The notes under the pieces are model-generated. The model saw only the letters and a program-made list of their open reading frames with translations. It had not been told where the DNA came from and did not search any database. 15,375 bases of DNA from the NCBI GenBank assembly GCA_937926875.1, contig CALBAX010000023.1, positions 1 to 15,375 on the forward strand, written 5' to 3'. Below are positions 7,032 through 13,922 of this stretch, one piece after another. The position numbers and the translations under genes were made by a program. The stretch's first letter is position 1, and each line of letters starts with the position of its first letter. Origin of the DNA: an uncultured Desulfovibrio sp. GTDB lineage: Bacteria > Desulfobacterota > Desulfovibrionia > Desulfovibrionales > Desulfovibrionaceae.

Positions 7032-8600
7032 ATGAACAGGGAATGGTGGTCCGCATTGCCGCCGCTGCCCCTGCCGCACGAAATGCAGCAATGGGACAGG
7101 CAGGCCGTGGAACTGGGCATCCTGCCGGAGATCCTGATGGAGAATGCCGCAGCTGCGGCGTTCCGCCAGTTGAGCGTCCTGTGTCCCCAGCTTGCGGGAA
7201 AACGGGTCTGGCTGCTCATGGGCAGCGGCAACAATGGCGGTGATGCCGCCTGCCTTGCCCGTCATCTGCTTGACGCCGGAGCCTGTCCGCATGTGTTCCA
7301 TACCCGGCCGCTGGAACATTACCGGAACGAAACGGCCTATCATCTCCAGACGGCCCGGACTTGTGGTGTCCCCTTCCTGCCGGTGGCCGCGCTGACGGAG
7401 ACGCCCCTTCCCCACCCCGATATCGTTGTGGACGGGCTGCTGGGCACAGGCTTTTCCGGCCAGCTGCGCGATGATGCCCGGCGTCTGGTCTCCTTCGTGA
7501 ACGGGCTTTCTCCCCGGCCGCTGATCCTGTCCCTGGATGTGCCCTCAGGGCTGGATGCGACCAGTGGCTTGCCCTGCCCCGATGCTGTCAGGGCAGATGC
7601 CACTGTCACGTTCGCCGCCGCCAAACCCGGCCTGATGCTGCCGTGGGCCCGTCCGTACACCGGGGAATGCCATGTGGGGCCCATCGCCATGCCTGCCAAA
7701 GTCCGGGAAGGAGGCCCCTGCTCTTTCCGCCTTCTGGACAGCCATGCCCTGGCCCTGCTCCCTGCCATGACAGCCGCGAGCTACAAAAACACCTACGGGC
7801 ATATCCTCGTCATGGGAGGACGCCCCGGCATGTGCGGTGCCGGGCATCTGGCAGCCCGGGGGGCACTGCGTACCGGTGCCGGTCTGGTCACGGCAGCCAT
7901 GCCCGCTGCCGGAGAAGATCAGGTACGCATGGGCTGGCCCGAAATCATGACCCTGCCCCTGGGCGATCCCGGGAACAGGGACTGGCCCGCCCGGCTCCCG
8001 GACGACCTGCAACAACGCCTCCACCAGTGCCGGGCCCTGGTCGTTGGCCCCGGCATGGGACGAGGAGAAGACAGCCACGCTTTCCTGACAGCTCTCCTGA
8101 AAGAGCCTGACCGCCCGGCCTGTGTGTTCGATGCTGATGCCCTGATGCTGCTGGCAGGGGATCCCGCCCTGCTGGCGGCCCTTGGCCCCGGGGACATCCT
8201 GACGCCACATCCCGGCGAGGCCGCGGCCCTGCTCCACTGCCCGGGCAGTGCTGTCCAGCAGGACAGGATGACGGCCCTGAAGGCCTTGTGCGCGGCCGTC
8301 CCCTCAGCCGTCGTCCTCAAGGGCGCAGGGACGCTGGTCGGCCAGCGGGACTGTCCCACGGGCCTCAGCCCTCTGGATGTTCCCCAGCTGGCCATGGGCG
8401 GTTCCGGTGACGTGCTGGCCGGTTGTACTGCGGCTCTGCTGGCCCGATTGCAGGAAAGCGCCCGACCGGCCCATCAGGCCGCCTGTCTGGCAGTGGTCCT
8501 GCATGCCGCTGCCGGACGGCTGCTGGCCCGTACCCATCCCCGCCGGGGCAATGTGGCCGGCGAACTGGCCGATGCCCTGCCCCAGGCCATGACACTCTAA
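7032..8600 (+). CDS. nnr: Bifunctional NAD(P)H-hydrate epimerase / ADP-dependent NAD(P)H-hydrate dehydratase
   Basis: This repair enzyme returns damaged hydrated NAD(P)H to its active form. The N-terminal YjeF_N-type domain interconverts R and S hydrates, and the C-terminal ribokinase-like domain dehydrates the S form using ADP. The 522-residue protein shows both halves. The epimerase part has MENAAAAAF (36-44), GSGNNGGDA (64-72), DGLLGTGFSG (134-143) and LDVPSGLDA (168-176). The dehydratase part has KNTYGHILVMGG (252-263), VVGPGMGRG (337-345), LTPHPGEAA (390-398), VVLKGAGTLV (427-436) and MGGSGDVLAG (455-464), whose Asp460 is the likely catalytic residue. GGAGG (7020-7024), inside the end of acpS, is an ideal ribosome binding site seven bases before the ATG. 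Confidence 0.96.
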   Translation: MNREWWSALPPLPLPHEMQQWDRQAVELGILPEILMENAAAAAFRQLSVLCPQLAGKRVWLLMGSGNNGGDAACLARHLLDAGACPHVFHTRPLEHYRNETAYHLQTARTCGVPFLPVAALTETPLPHPDIVVDGLLGTGFSGQLRDDARRLVSFVNGLSPRPLILSLDVPSGLDATSGLPCPDAVRADATVTFAAAKPGLMLPWARPYTGECHVGPIAMPAKVREGGPCSFRLLDSHALALLPAMTAASYKNTYGHILVMGGRPGMCGAGHLAARGALRTGAGLVTAAMPAAGEDQVRMGWPEIMTLPLGDPGNRDWPARLPDDLQQRLHQCRALVVGPGMGRGEDSHAFLTALLKEPDRPACVFDADALMLLAGDPALLAALGPGDILTPHPGEAAALLHCPGSAVQQDRMTALKALCAAVPSAVVLKGAGTLVGQRDCPTGLSPLDVPQLAMGGSGDVLAGCTAALLARLQESARPAHQAACLAVVLHAAAGRLLARTHPRRGNVAGELADALPQAMTL

Positions 8601-8615
8601 CCGGATAGCCGTGCT

Positions 8616-9140
8616 ATGGATGCCTTTACCTTTTTGCTCGAATCCCTGGACGATACTGCCTGTTTTGGCACTTTGCTGGCCGGCATGATGCACAACGCCC
8701 CCCAGGTACGCGCCCTGCTCCTGCAAGGAGATCTGGGCAGCGGCAAAACGACCCTGTCCCGTTCCCTAGTCGCGGCCCTGCCGGGTGGCGACCAGGCCGA
8801 GATCTCCAGTCCGTCCTTCACCATTTGCAACAATTATCCCACCTGCCCGCCGGTCCTGCACTGCGACCTGTACCGTTGCCCGGCCTCCCTCCCCGACGAA
8901 GTCTGGGACGCGCTGGACGCCGATACAGGCATCTGCATCGTGGAATGGGCCCAGTATATCCCCGAAGCGGCCCTGCCCAAGGAATTTCTGGACATCCGGC
9001 TGGAGTCATGCGAAAAGGGAAGATTCCTGACGGTAATGGCGCATGGGCAGGCGTCTCAGGCTCTGGCGCAGGAGCTGCATACAGCCTGGACCACTTCCGG
9101 ACGGCACGGCTCCCGGACGGATCTGCCCCTTTTTTCGTGA
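8616..9140 (+). CDS. tsaE: tRNA threonylcarbamoyladenosine biosynthesis ATPase TsaE
   Basis: TsaE is the P-loop ATPase that works with TsaB and TsaD to make t6A37 on ANN-decoding tRNAs. The 174-residue protein has the Walker A motif GDLGSGKTT (38-46), the family signature SSPSFTI (64-70), HCDLYR (82-87) and the IVEWAQ segment (108-113). The tail after about residue 140 is a non-conserved extension common in this small family. The start is 15 bases after nnr and has only weak Shine-Dalgarno character, so coupling to nnr is plausible. The nnr-tsaE arrangement is common across bacteria (E. coli yjeF-yjeE), which supports the assignment. Confidence 0.94.
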   Translation: MDAFTFLLESLDDTACFGTLLAGMMHNAPQVRALLLQGDLGSGKTTLSRSLVAALPGGDQAEISSPSFTICNNYPTCPPVLHCDLYRCPASLPDEVWDALDADTGICIVEWAQYIPEAALPKEFLDIRLESCEKGRFLTVMAHGQASQALAQELHTAWTTSGRHGSRTDLPLFS

Positions 9141-9165
9141 GACAGGTGCATCAATGGAATCTGGC

Positions 9166-10389
9166 ATGAAAATCTTAGTTCAAAAATTCGGTGGCACTTC
9201 AGTGGCAAACCTGGAGTGCATGAAGAAAGTGCGCGAAAAAGTGCAGGCCGGGTTGAACAAGGGCTACAAGATGGTGGTCGTGCTTTCCGCCCGTTCGGGC
9301 GAGACCAACCGTCTGCTGGCCCTGGCCTCCGAGTGGTCCTCCACTCCGGACCCGGCGGAATGTGATTCTCTGGTCTCCACCGGGGAACAGGTCTCCATCG
9401 CGCTCTTCACCATGCTGCTCAAAGACGCGGGCATCCGTGCCCGTTCCCTGCTGGCATGGCAGATCCCCATCATTACCGATGACGACCACGGCAATGCGCG
9501 TATCAAATCCATCGACAGCCAGCGCCTGCGCGGCTATCTGGATGAGTATGACGTACTGGTGGTCGCCGGTTTCCAGGGGTGCACGGAATCCCAGCGCATC
9601 ACCACTCTGGGCCGCGGAGGCTCCGACACCTCGGCCGTAGCCTTGGCGGCCGCCCTGGGTTCGGTGGAGTGCGAAATCTACACGGATGTGGACGGCGTCT
9701 ATACCACCGACCCCAACATCTGCTCCAGCGCCCGCAAGATGGATCGTGTCGCCTATGAGGAAATGCTGGAAATGGCCAGCATGGGTGCCAAGGTGCTGCA
9801 CATCCGTTCCGTAGAATTTGCCAAGAAGTACAAAGTGCCTGTGCGCGTCCGCTCCACTTTTTCCGACGACCCCGGCACGCTCGTTACCCAGGAGGACTCC
9901 AGCATGGAAGCTGTTCTTGTTTCCGGCATTGCCTATGATAAGGACCAGGCTCGTGTGACCCTGCACGACCTTCCCGACGTGCCCGGCGTGGCCGCCGCCA
10001 TCTTCGGCCCCCTTTCCGAAAAGGGCGTGCTGGTGGACATGATCGTCCAGAACACCAGCCTTGATGGCCATACCGACATGACCTTCACCATCTCCCGCAA
10101 GGATCTCAAGCAGACCCTGGACATCGTGGAAGAAGTGAAGGAACGCACCGGGGCCACCGATGTTGTCTCTGACGTCAATGTGGCCAAGGTCTCCGCCATC
10201 GGCGTGGGCATGCGCAACCATTCCGGCGTGGCCGCCCGTGCTTTCTCCGCCCTGACCCAGGAAGGCATCAACATCCTGATGATCAGCACCTCCGAGATCA
10301 AGATCACCATCCTGATCCAGGAAAAGTACGTGGAACTGGCCGTGCGCATCCTGCATGATACCTTCGGCCTGGACTGGGACATCAACTAG
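9166..10389 (+). CDS. lysC: Aspartate kinase
   Basis: The enzyme phosphorylates aspartate, the first committed step toward lysine, threonine, methionine and diaminopimelate. Counting from 9166 gives 407 residues, the normal size for the stand-alone class with two ACT domains. Motifs are VQKFGGTSV (5-13), TTLGRGGSDTSAVALAA (146-162) and YTDVDGVYTTDPN (172-184), followed by HIRSVEFAKKYKVPVRV. Tandem ACT domains (about 255-330 and 335-405) contain LHDLPDVPGVAAAIF and ISTSEIKITILI and imply feedback inhibition by lysine and/or threonine. I chose 9166 because family members begin M-x(1-3)-VQKFGG. An in-frame ATG at 9154 with an AGG about seven bases before it is a fair alternative adding four residues. 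The longer open frame back to 9043 overlaps tsaE and is not credible as coding. Confidence 0.95.
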   Translation: MKILVQKFGGTSVANLECMKKVREKVQAGLNKGYKMVVVLSARSGETNRLLALASEWSSTPDPAECDSLVSTGEQVSIALFTMLLKDAGIRARSLLAWQIPIITDDDHGNARIKSIDSQRLRGYLDEYDVLVVAGFQGCTESQRITTLGRGGSDTSAVALAAALGSVECEIYTDVDGVYTTDPNICSSARKMDRVAYEEMLEMASMGAKVLHIRSVEFAKKYKVPVRVRSTFSDDPGTLVTQEDSSMEAVLVSGIAYDKDQARVTLHDLPDVPGVAAAIFGPLSEKGVLVDMIVQNTSLDGHTDMTFTISRKDLKQTLDIVEEVKERTGATDVVSDVNVAKVSAIGVGMRNHSGVAARAFSALTQEGINILMISTSEIKITILIQEKYVELAVRILHDTFGLDWDIN

Positions 10390-10422
10390 TCCCTCTCCTG
10401 CCGGCAACACTGCCCTTGCAAT

Positions 10423-10462
10423 AAGGAAGCCCGGATCCCTGTGGATACCGGGCTTCCTTTTT
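10423..10462 (+). terminator. Intrinsic terminator after lysC
   Basis: AAGGAAGCCCGG (10423-10434) pairs perfectly with CCGGGCTTCCTT (10448-10459). An inner ATCC/GGAT stem around CTGT extends the hairpin past a single bulged A. A run of five T (10458-10462) completes it. It ends the acpS-lysC cluster. The opposite side lacks a good T-tract, so it is a poor terminator for the converging phosphatase gene. Confidence 0.93.
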
Positions 10463-10561
10463 ATTCTGCGAACCTGCCGTGCGCAGGCGACCTTCTCTGC
10501 GGGAAAGCTCCTCTGACGCGCCCCTGCCGCAACGGCACAGACATCCGTCCTTCTCTCCGTC

Positions 10562-11233
10562 CTAGCGGCGCATCTCGGCTCCCAGGGCCAGCAGGGTCGT
10601 CTGCAGATCTGTCATGCTCTGGCAGATGTAATCAGCATGGACGGACTCCAGCTCCTGGCGGCTTCCGTAACCGTACAGCACGCCCACGGTCTTCATGCCC
10701 ACGGCATGGCCGCCGATCACATCATGGAACCTGTCCCCCACCATCAGAGAATGGGACACCTCGGCGCCCGTCTCCTGAAGGGCGTAACGCAGCACATCGA
10801 CCTTGTCGTTGCGGGCTCCGTTCAGCTCGGCACCGGCCACAAAGGCGAAGTAACGGCTCAGCTGGAAATGATCCAGGATCTGACGGGCGAACACCTCCGG
10901 CTTCGACGTGGCCAGATGGATGCGATGCCCCTGGTCGATCAGACGCTCCAGCATCTGGGGCACTCCGGGATAGACCTGATTTTCAAACATCCCCTGCCGC
11001 CGGAAATACTCGCGGTATTTTTCCACTGCCAGCGTGACACGGGCGCTGTCTCCCGGGAAATAGCGGGCAAAGGACTGCTTGAGTGGCGGACCGATGAAGA
11101 AAAGCAGGCTGTCCGCGCTGGCCCTGATCCCGAAATGGTTCAGAGAATACAGGACAGAATTGATGATGCCCTGCTTGGAATCGGTGATGGTACCGTCAAG
11201 ATCGAAAAAGAACGAAGTATGGGCCATAGGCAT
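10562..11233 (-). CDS. HAD-superfamily hydrolase, subfamily IA (phosphoglycolate phosphatase/5'-nucleotidase-like)
   Basis: This 223-residue haloacid-dehalogenase phosphatase has all four motifs. These are FFFDLDGTITDS (8-19) with nucleophile Asp11 and acid/base Asp13, HLATSKP (106-112) with Ser110, Lys144, and MVGDRFHD (164-171) with Asp167 and Asp171. The cap segment FFIGPPLKQSF (45-55) follows a pattern typical of Gph/PpaX and 5'-nucleotidase-like members, but it does not fix the substrate. The enzyme should be cytoplasmic. The start lacks a clear ribosome binding site. The second methionine at 11227 (MAHTSFFFDLDG) is an equally good start. It lies 62 bases downstream of the NagD-like gene on the same strand, so the two phosphatases may share a transcript. 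Confidence 0.88.
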   Translation of the reverse strand: MPMAHTSFFFDLDGTITDSKQGIINSVLYSLNHFGIRASADSLLFFIGPPLKQSFARYFPGDSARVTLAVEKYREYFRRQGMFENQVYPGVPQMLERLIDQGHRIHLATSKPEVFARQILDHFQLSRYFAFVAGAELNGARNDKVDVLRYALQETGAEVSHSLMVGDRFHDVIGGHAVGMKTVGVLYGYGSRQELESVHADYICQSMTDLQTTLLALGAEMRR

Positions 11234-11295
11234 ACCGGGGGTTGCGACTACAAATGATGCTGCCGGACGTTTTTATTACTATTGCCTCTTGCGGC

Positions 11296-12066
11296 CTACT
11301 GGTCAAGCAGTCCCAGATGATCCAGCACCAGGGTCGGCTGGCGCTCCAGTCCGGGCAGATCGGAACGCCGGGCTTCTCCGCTCAAAACCAGCAGGAAATC
11401 GATACCGGCATTCTCGGCCAGCAATTTGTCTGTGGACAGCCTGTCGCCCACCATCAGCATGTTTTCCGGCGCATAGCGCTGCAACAGGCCGGAAAGCAGG
11501 GTCGCATCCGGCTTGCCGAAGATGCGTTCCGGTCTCCTGCCTGTGGCGGTGGCGTACAAGGCCAGGAAGCTGCCCACATCCGGCAGGGGACCTTCCGGAG
11601 AAGGACAAACAAGATCAGGATGCGTGGCCAGGAAGCGCACATCGTCCTTTTGCAGCAGCAGCGCGGAGCGTGACAGCTTTTCGTAGGTCAGTTCCGTGTC
11701 ATAGGCCAGGATGACGGCCTGCGCCCCCTCTTCCTGCTGCCTCAGTTCAGGCATGCGCTGGCGCAGGTCGGAGACGAAATCCCGGTTGCCGACCACATAG
11801 GCCGTACGGATGCCTTCTGCCTTCAAAAAAGCCACCAGCGGCGTCACCGGCGAGAGCAGCTGCTCCCTGCGGGCGGGGATGCCCATGCCGTTCAGCTTTT
11901 TGATGTAGGTCTCCGGTGCCTTGGAGGTATTGTTGCTCAGGAAGAAAAAGTCCACATCTTCCCAGTGCCGCTGCACAAAGGCTACGGCCCCCTTGATGGG
12001 ATTGTCCCCCATATAGATGGTACCATCCATGTCCAGAACGATGCAACGTTTGTCAGGAAGCCGCAT
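11296..12066 (-). CDS. HAD-IIA family phosphatase (NagD/AraL/G3P-phosphatase-like)
   Basis: This 256-residue protein belongs to the HAD-IIA (C2-capped) family. Motif I is IVLDMDGTIYMGDNPIKGA (9-27), with Asp12 and Asp14. Motif II is FFLSNNTSKAPETY (41-54). The cap follows at about 75-180. FGKPDATLL (183-191) gives Lys185, and MLMVGDRLSTD (203-213) gives Asp208 and Asp213. Relatives dephosphorylate UMP, glycerol-3-phosphate, 2-phosphoglycolate or sugar phosphates, so the substrate is not set by sequence alone. The start at 12066 is chosen for its GGGAG about seven bases upstream and the family N-terminus. The frame stays open to 12279, but that extension crosses the promoter region. The gene is divergent from glpABC across 248 bases, which makes glycerol-3-phosphate a reasonable candidate substrate (inference). 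Confidence 0.9.
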   Translation of the reverse strand: MRLPDKRCIVLDMDGTIYMGDNPIKGAVAFVQRHWEDVDFFFLSNNTSKAPETYIKKLNGMGIPARREQLLSPVTPLVAFLKAEGIRTAYVVGNRDFVSDLRQRMPELRQQEEGAQAVILAYDTELTYEKLSRSALLLQKDDVRFLATHPDLVCPSPEGPLPDVGSFLALYATATGRRPERIFGKPDATLLSGLLQRYAPENMLMVGDRLSTDKLLAENAGIDFLLVLSGEARRSDLPGLERQPTLVLDHLGLLDQ

Positions 12067-12148
12067 GCCGTGTCTCCCAAGTTTCAAAAATGAAAAAAAT
12101 GGCAGCAAAACTATGGCACCCCCGTCCGGCACCCGCCGCCGTCCCGGG

Positions 12149-12177
12149 ATTCTACACAGGCCGATGGCCTGCTGCAA
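12149..12177 (-). promoter_or_regulatory. Promoter of the HAD-IIA gene
   Basis: On the minus strand, TTGCAG (12177-12172) is followed after 17 bases by TAGAAT (12154-12149). The -10 matches consensus at five of six positions and the -35 at three of six. The predicted start near 12142 leaves a leader of about 75 bases before the ATG at 12066. Confidence 0.5.
12157..12171. promoter_or_regulatory. Palindrome CAGGCC-GAT-GGCCTG within the promoter spacer
   Basis: These are perfect 6-bp arms around GAT, lying between the -35 and -10 boxes of the HAD-IIA promoter. This is a position where a bound protein would block RNA polymerase. The role as an operator is inferred. Confidence 0.3.
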
Positions 12178-12194
12178 GCGACGTTTTTCGCGCC

Positions 12195-12216
12195 TGTTGT
12201 CCATCTTGACACAACA
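12195..12216. promoter_or_regulatory. CRP/FNR-like palindrome TGTTGT-N10-ACAACA
   Basis: These are perfect 6-bp inverted arms (12195-12200, 12211-12216) with the TGT-N10-ACA spacing of CRP/FNR-family sites. The inner positions do not match the full TGTGA-N6-TCACA consensus. It lies roughly 60 bases upstream of the predicted HAD-IIA start and roughly 90 upstream of the predicted glpA start. Both are normal distances for activator sites. Confidence 0.35.
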
Positions 12217-12255
12217 ATGTCCTGTAAGTAGAGGAAAAGGACGACTTCCCCGTAT

Positions 12256-12275
12256 AACTTTCGCAAACGAAGATT
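12256..12275. promoter_or_regulatory. GlpR-like operator candidate TTCG-N4-CGAA
   Basis: TTCG (12260-12263), CAAA, CGAA (12268-12271) has the half-sites and four-base spacing of E. coli GlpR operators (consensus core TTCG-WTAW-CGAA), with partial agreement in the A/T flanks. It overlaps the -35 box of the glpA promoter, as expected for a repressor site. No glpR gene is in the window. Confidence 0.35.
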
Positions 12276-12288
12276 CCAAAGCTATAAT
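12260..12288 (+). promoter_or_regulatory. Promoter of glpABC
   Basis: TTCGCA (12260-12265), a 17-base spacer and a perfect TATAAT (12283-12288) predict a start near 12295. That is about 20 bases before the glpA GTG. The weak -35 suggests dependence on an activator or control by a repressor. Confidence 0.6.
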
Positions 12289-12314
12289 TGTCGCTCCTGT
12301 GAGCGGAGGACAGT

Positions 12315-13922
12315 GTGAAAGAAACCACAGTGATCATCATTGGCGGTGGTGCGACAGGTATCGGCATTCTGCGCGACCTGAGCATGCGCGGCGTGCCCGC
12401 CCTGCTGCTGGAACAGGGGGGCCTGGCCCACGGCACGAGCTCCCGCTTCCACGGCCTGCTGCACAGCGGCGCCCGGTACGCTGTCAGTGACAGCGAATCC
12501 GCCCGGGAATGCATCGAAGAAAACATGATCCTGCGCCGCATCGGCAAACAGTGCGTGGAGGAGACCGAAGGCTTTTTCGTCCGCACCAAGCTGGACGACC
12601 CGGCCTTCGAGCCAGGCTGGGTCGAAGCCTGTGCCCGTGCGGGCATCGCCGCCGAGCGCATCGACGTGGCCGAAGCCCGGCGGCTGGAGCCCAACCTTGC
12701 CCCCAATATCTGCTCTGTTTACCGCGTGCCGGACTCCTGCGTCGACGGTTTCCGCCTGGTCTGGCACAATGCCCTGTGTGCCCGGCGCTACGGCGGTGAC
12801 ATCCTCACCTATCACGAAGTCATCGCCATCAAGCAAAGCAACGGCAAGGTCACGGGTGTCACGGCTCGCAACCGCATCACTGGTGAGGAACTGGACATCG
12901 CCTGTGAATATGTGGTCAATGCCGCCGGTTCCTGGTCGGGGCAGATCGCCCATCTGGCCGGCCTGGACGTCAGTGTGTCGCCCGACCGCGGGACGCTGAT
13001 CGTCTTCAACCATCGTTTCACGTCGCGTGTGGTCAACCGCCTGCACAAAAGCTCCGACGGTGACATCTTCGTCCCGCACGGTTCCATCACCATCCTGGGC
13101 ACCACGTCGACGCCTGCGGACCGTCCGGACAACAATACCCCCACGACAGAAGACGTCCTGCGCCTGCTGGACATCGGCGAGCCCCTGTTCCCCGACCTGC
13201 GCTCGTACCGCATCCTGCGTGCCTTTGCCGGTACGCGTCCGCTCTATACGCCCAACAATGCCGTGGGCCGCGCCGCCAGCCGCAATTTCCACATCGTGGG
13301 CCACAAGCAGGACGGACTGGAAGGCATGGCCAGCATCTTCGGCGGCAAGCTGACCACCTACCGGCTGATGGCGGAACGCATGAGCGATCTGGTCTGCCGC
13401 TACCTCGGCAACAACGAACCGTGCCGTACGGCGGAAGAACCCATCATGGAAGATCCTTCCCCCGAGCTGATGCAGAAAGCCGTCAAGGTCTTCCCCCTCA
13501 ATGGCGCTGTCCTTGCTGCGGACCGTCTGGGCAACACGTTTGCCGATGTGGTGGAAAAGGCCGCATCCGAAAAGGACAACGAACTGCTGTGCGAATGCGA
13601 GATGGTCAGCATGGCTGAAGTGGAATATGTGGCCCGCGACCCTGCCACCCATTCCCTGCACGACGTCCGCCTGCGTACCCGCCTGGGCATGGGCACCTGT
13701 CAGGGCACGTTCTGCTCCCTGCGCGCCATCGGTGCCCTGACCGAACGCAATGTGCCCCTGGCCTTCTCGCCCACGGAAGACGTCTCCCAATTCCTGCAGG
13801 AACGCTGGCGTGGTCTGCGCCCGGCCCTGTGGGGCAAGCAGCTGAAAGAAATCGAACTGGGGCGTGCCATCTACGCGGCCACCCTCAATCTGGATGGAGC
13901 CGGCAATGAACAAGAGAAATAG
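12315..13922 (+). CDS. glpA: Anaerobic glycerol-3-phosphate dehydrogenase subunit A
   Basis: GlpA is the catalytic FAD subunit of the GlpABC complex, which oxidises sn-glycerol-3-phosphate to dihydroxyacetone phosphate and passes electrons to the membrane quinone pool. The 535-residue length is close to the usual ~540. The N-terminal FAD motif VIIIGGGATGIGILRDL (6-22), GTSSRFHGLLHSGARYA and VVNAAGSWSGQIAHLAG are family signatures. The C-terminus carries a BFD-like [2Fe-2S] domain with Cys426-x-Cys428 and Cys462-x4-Cys467 (GMGTCQGTFC), which distinguishes GlpA from aerobic GlpD. The start is GTG at 12315, supported by GGAGGA (12305-12310). The 3' end overlaps glpB by 17 bases. Confidence 0.96.
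   Translation: MKETTVIIIGGGATGIGILRDLSMRGVPALLLEQGGLAHGTSSRFHGLLHSGARYAVSDSESARECIEENMILRRIGKQCVEETEGFFVRTKLDDPAFEPGWVEACARAGIAAERIDVAEARRLEPNLAPNICSVYRVPDSCVDGFRLVWHNALCARRYGGDILTYHEVIAIKQSNGKVTGVTARNRITGEELDIACEYVVNAAGSWSGQIAHLAGLDVSVSPDRGTLIVFNHRFTSRVVNRLHKSSDGDIFVPHGSITILGTTSTPADRPDNNTPTTEDVLRLLDIGEPLFPDLRSYRILRAFAGTRPLYTPNNAVGRAASRNFHIVGHKQDGLEGMASIFGGKLTTYRLMAERMSDLVCRYLGNNEPCRTAEEPIMEDPSPELMQKAVKVFPLNGAVLAADRLGNTFADVVEKAASEKDNELLCECEMVSMAEVEYVARDPATHSLHDVRLRTRLGMGTCQGTFCSLRAIGALTERNVPLAFSPTEDVSQFLQERWRGLRPALWGKQLKEIELGRAIYAATLNLDGAGNEQEK

Noticed and set aside
9043..9165. Upstream extension of the lysC frame
   Set aside because: It overlaps the conserved-frame tsaE 3' end, has no family similarity, and better starts exist at 9166 and 9154.
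10472..10486. CCTGC/GCAGG hairpin as terminator of the HAD-IA gene
   Set aside because: The stem is only five pairs and no T-tract follows it on the minus strand.
12206..12234. TTGACA (12206-12211) as the glpA -35 box
   Set aside because: At 17 bases the -10 would be TAGAGG, a poor match. TTCGCA-N17-TATAAT further downstream is better. It might still be a second weak promoter.
12067..12279. 71-codon extension of the HAD-IIA protein
   Set aside because: It crosses the predicted promoter, lacks conserved residues, and a good ribosome binding site sits before 12066.
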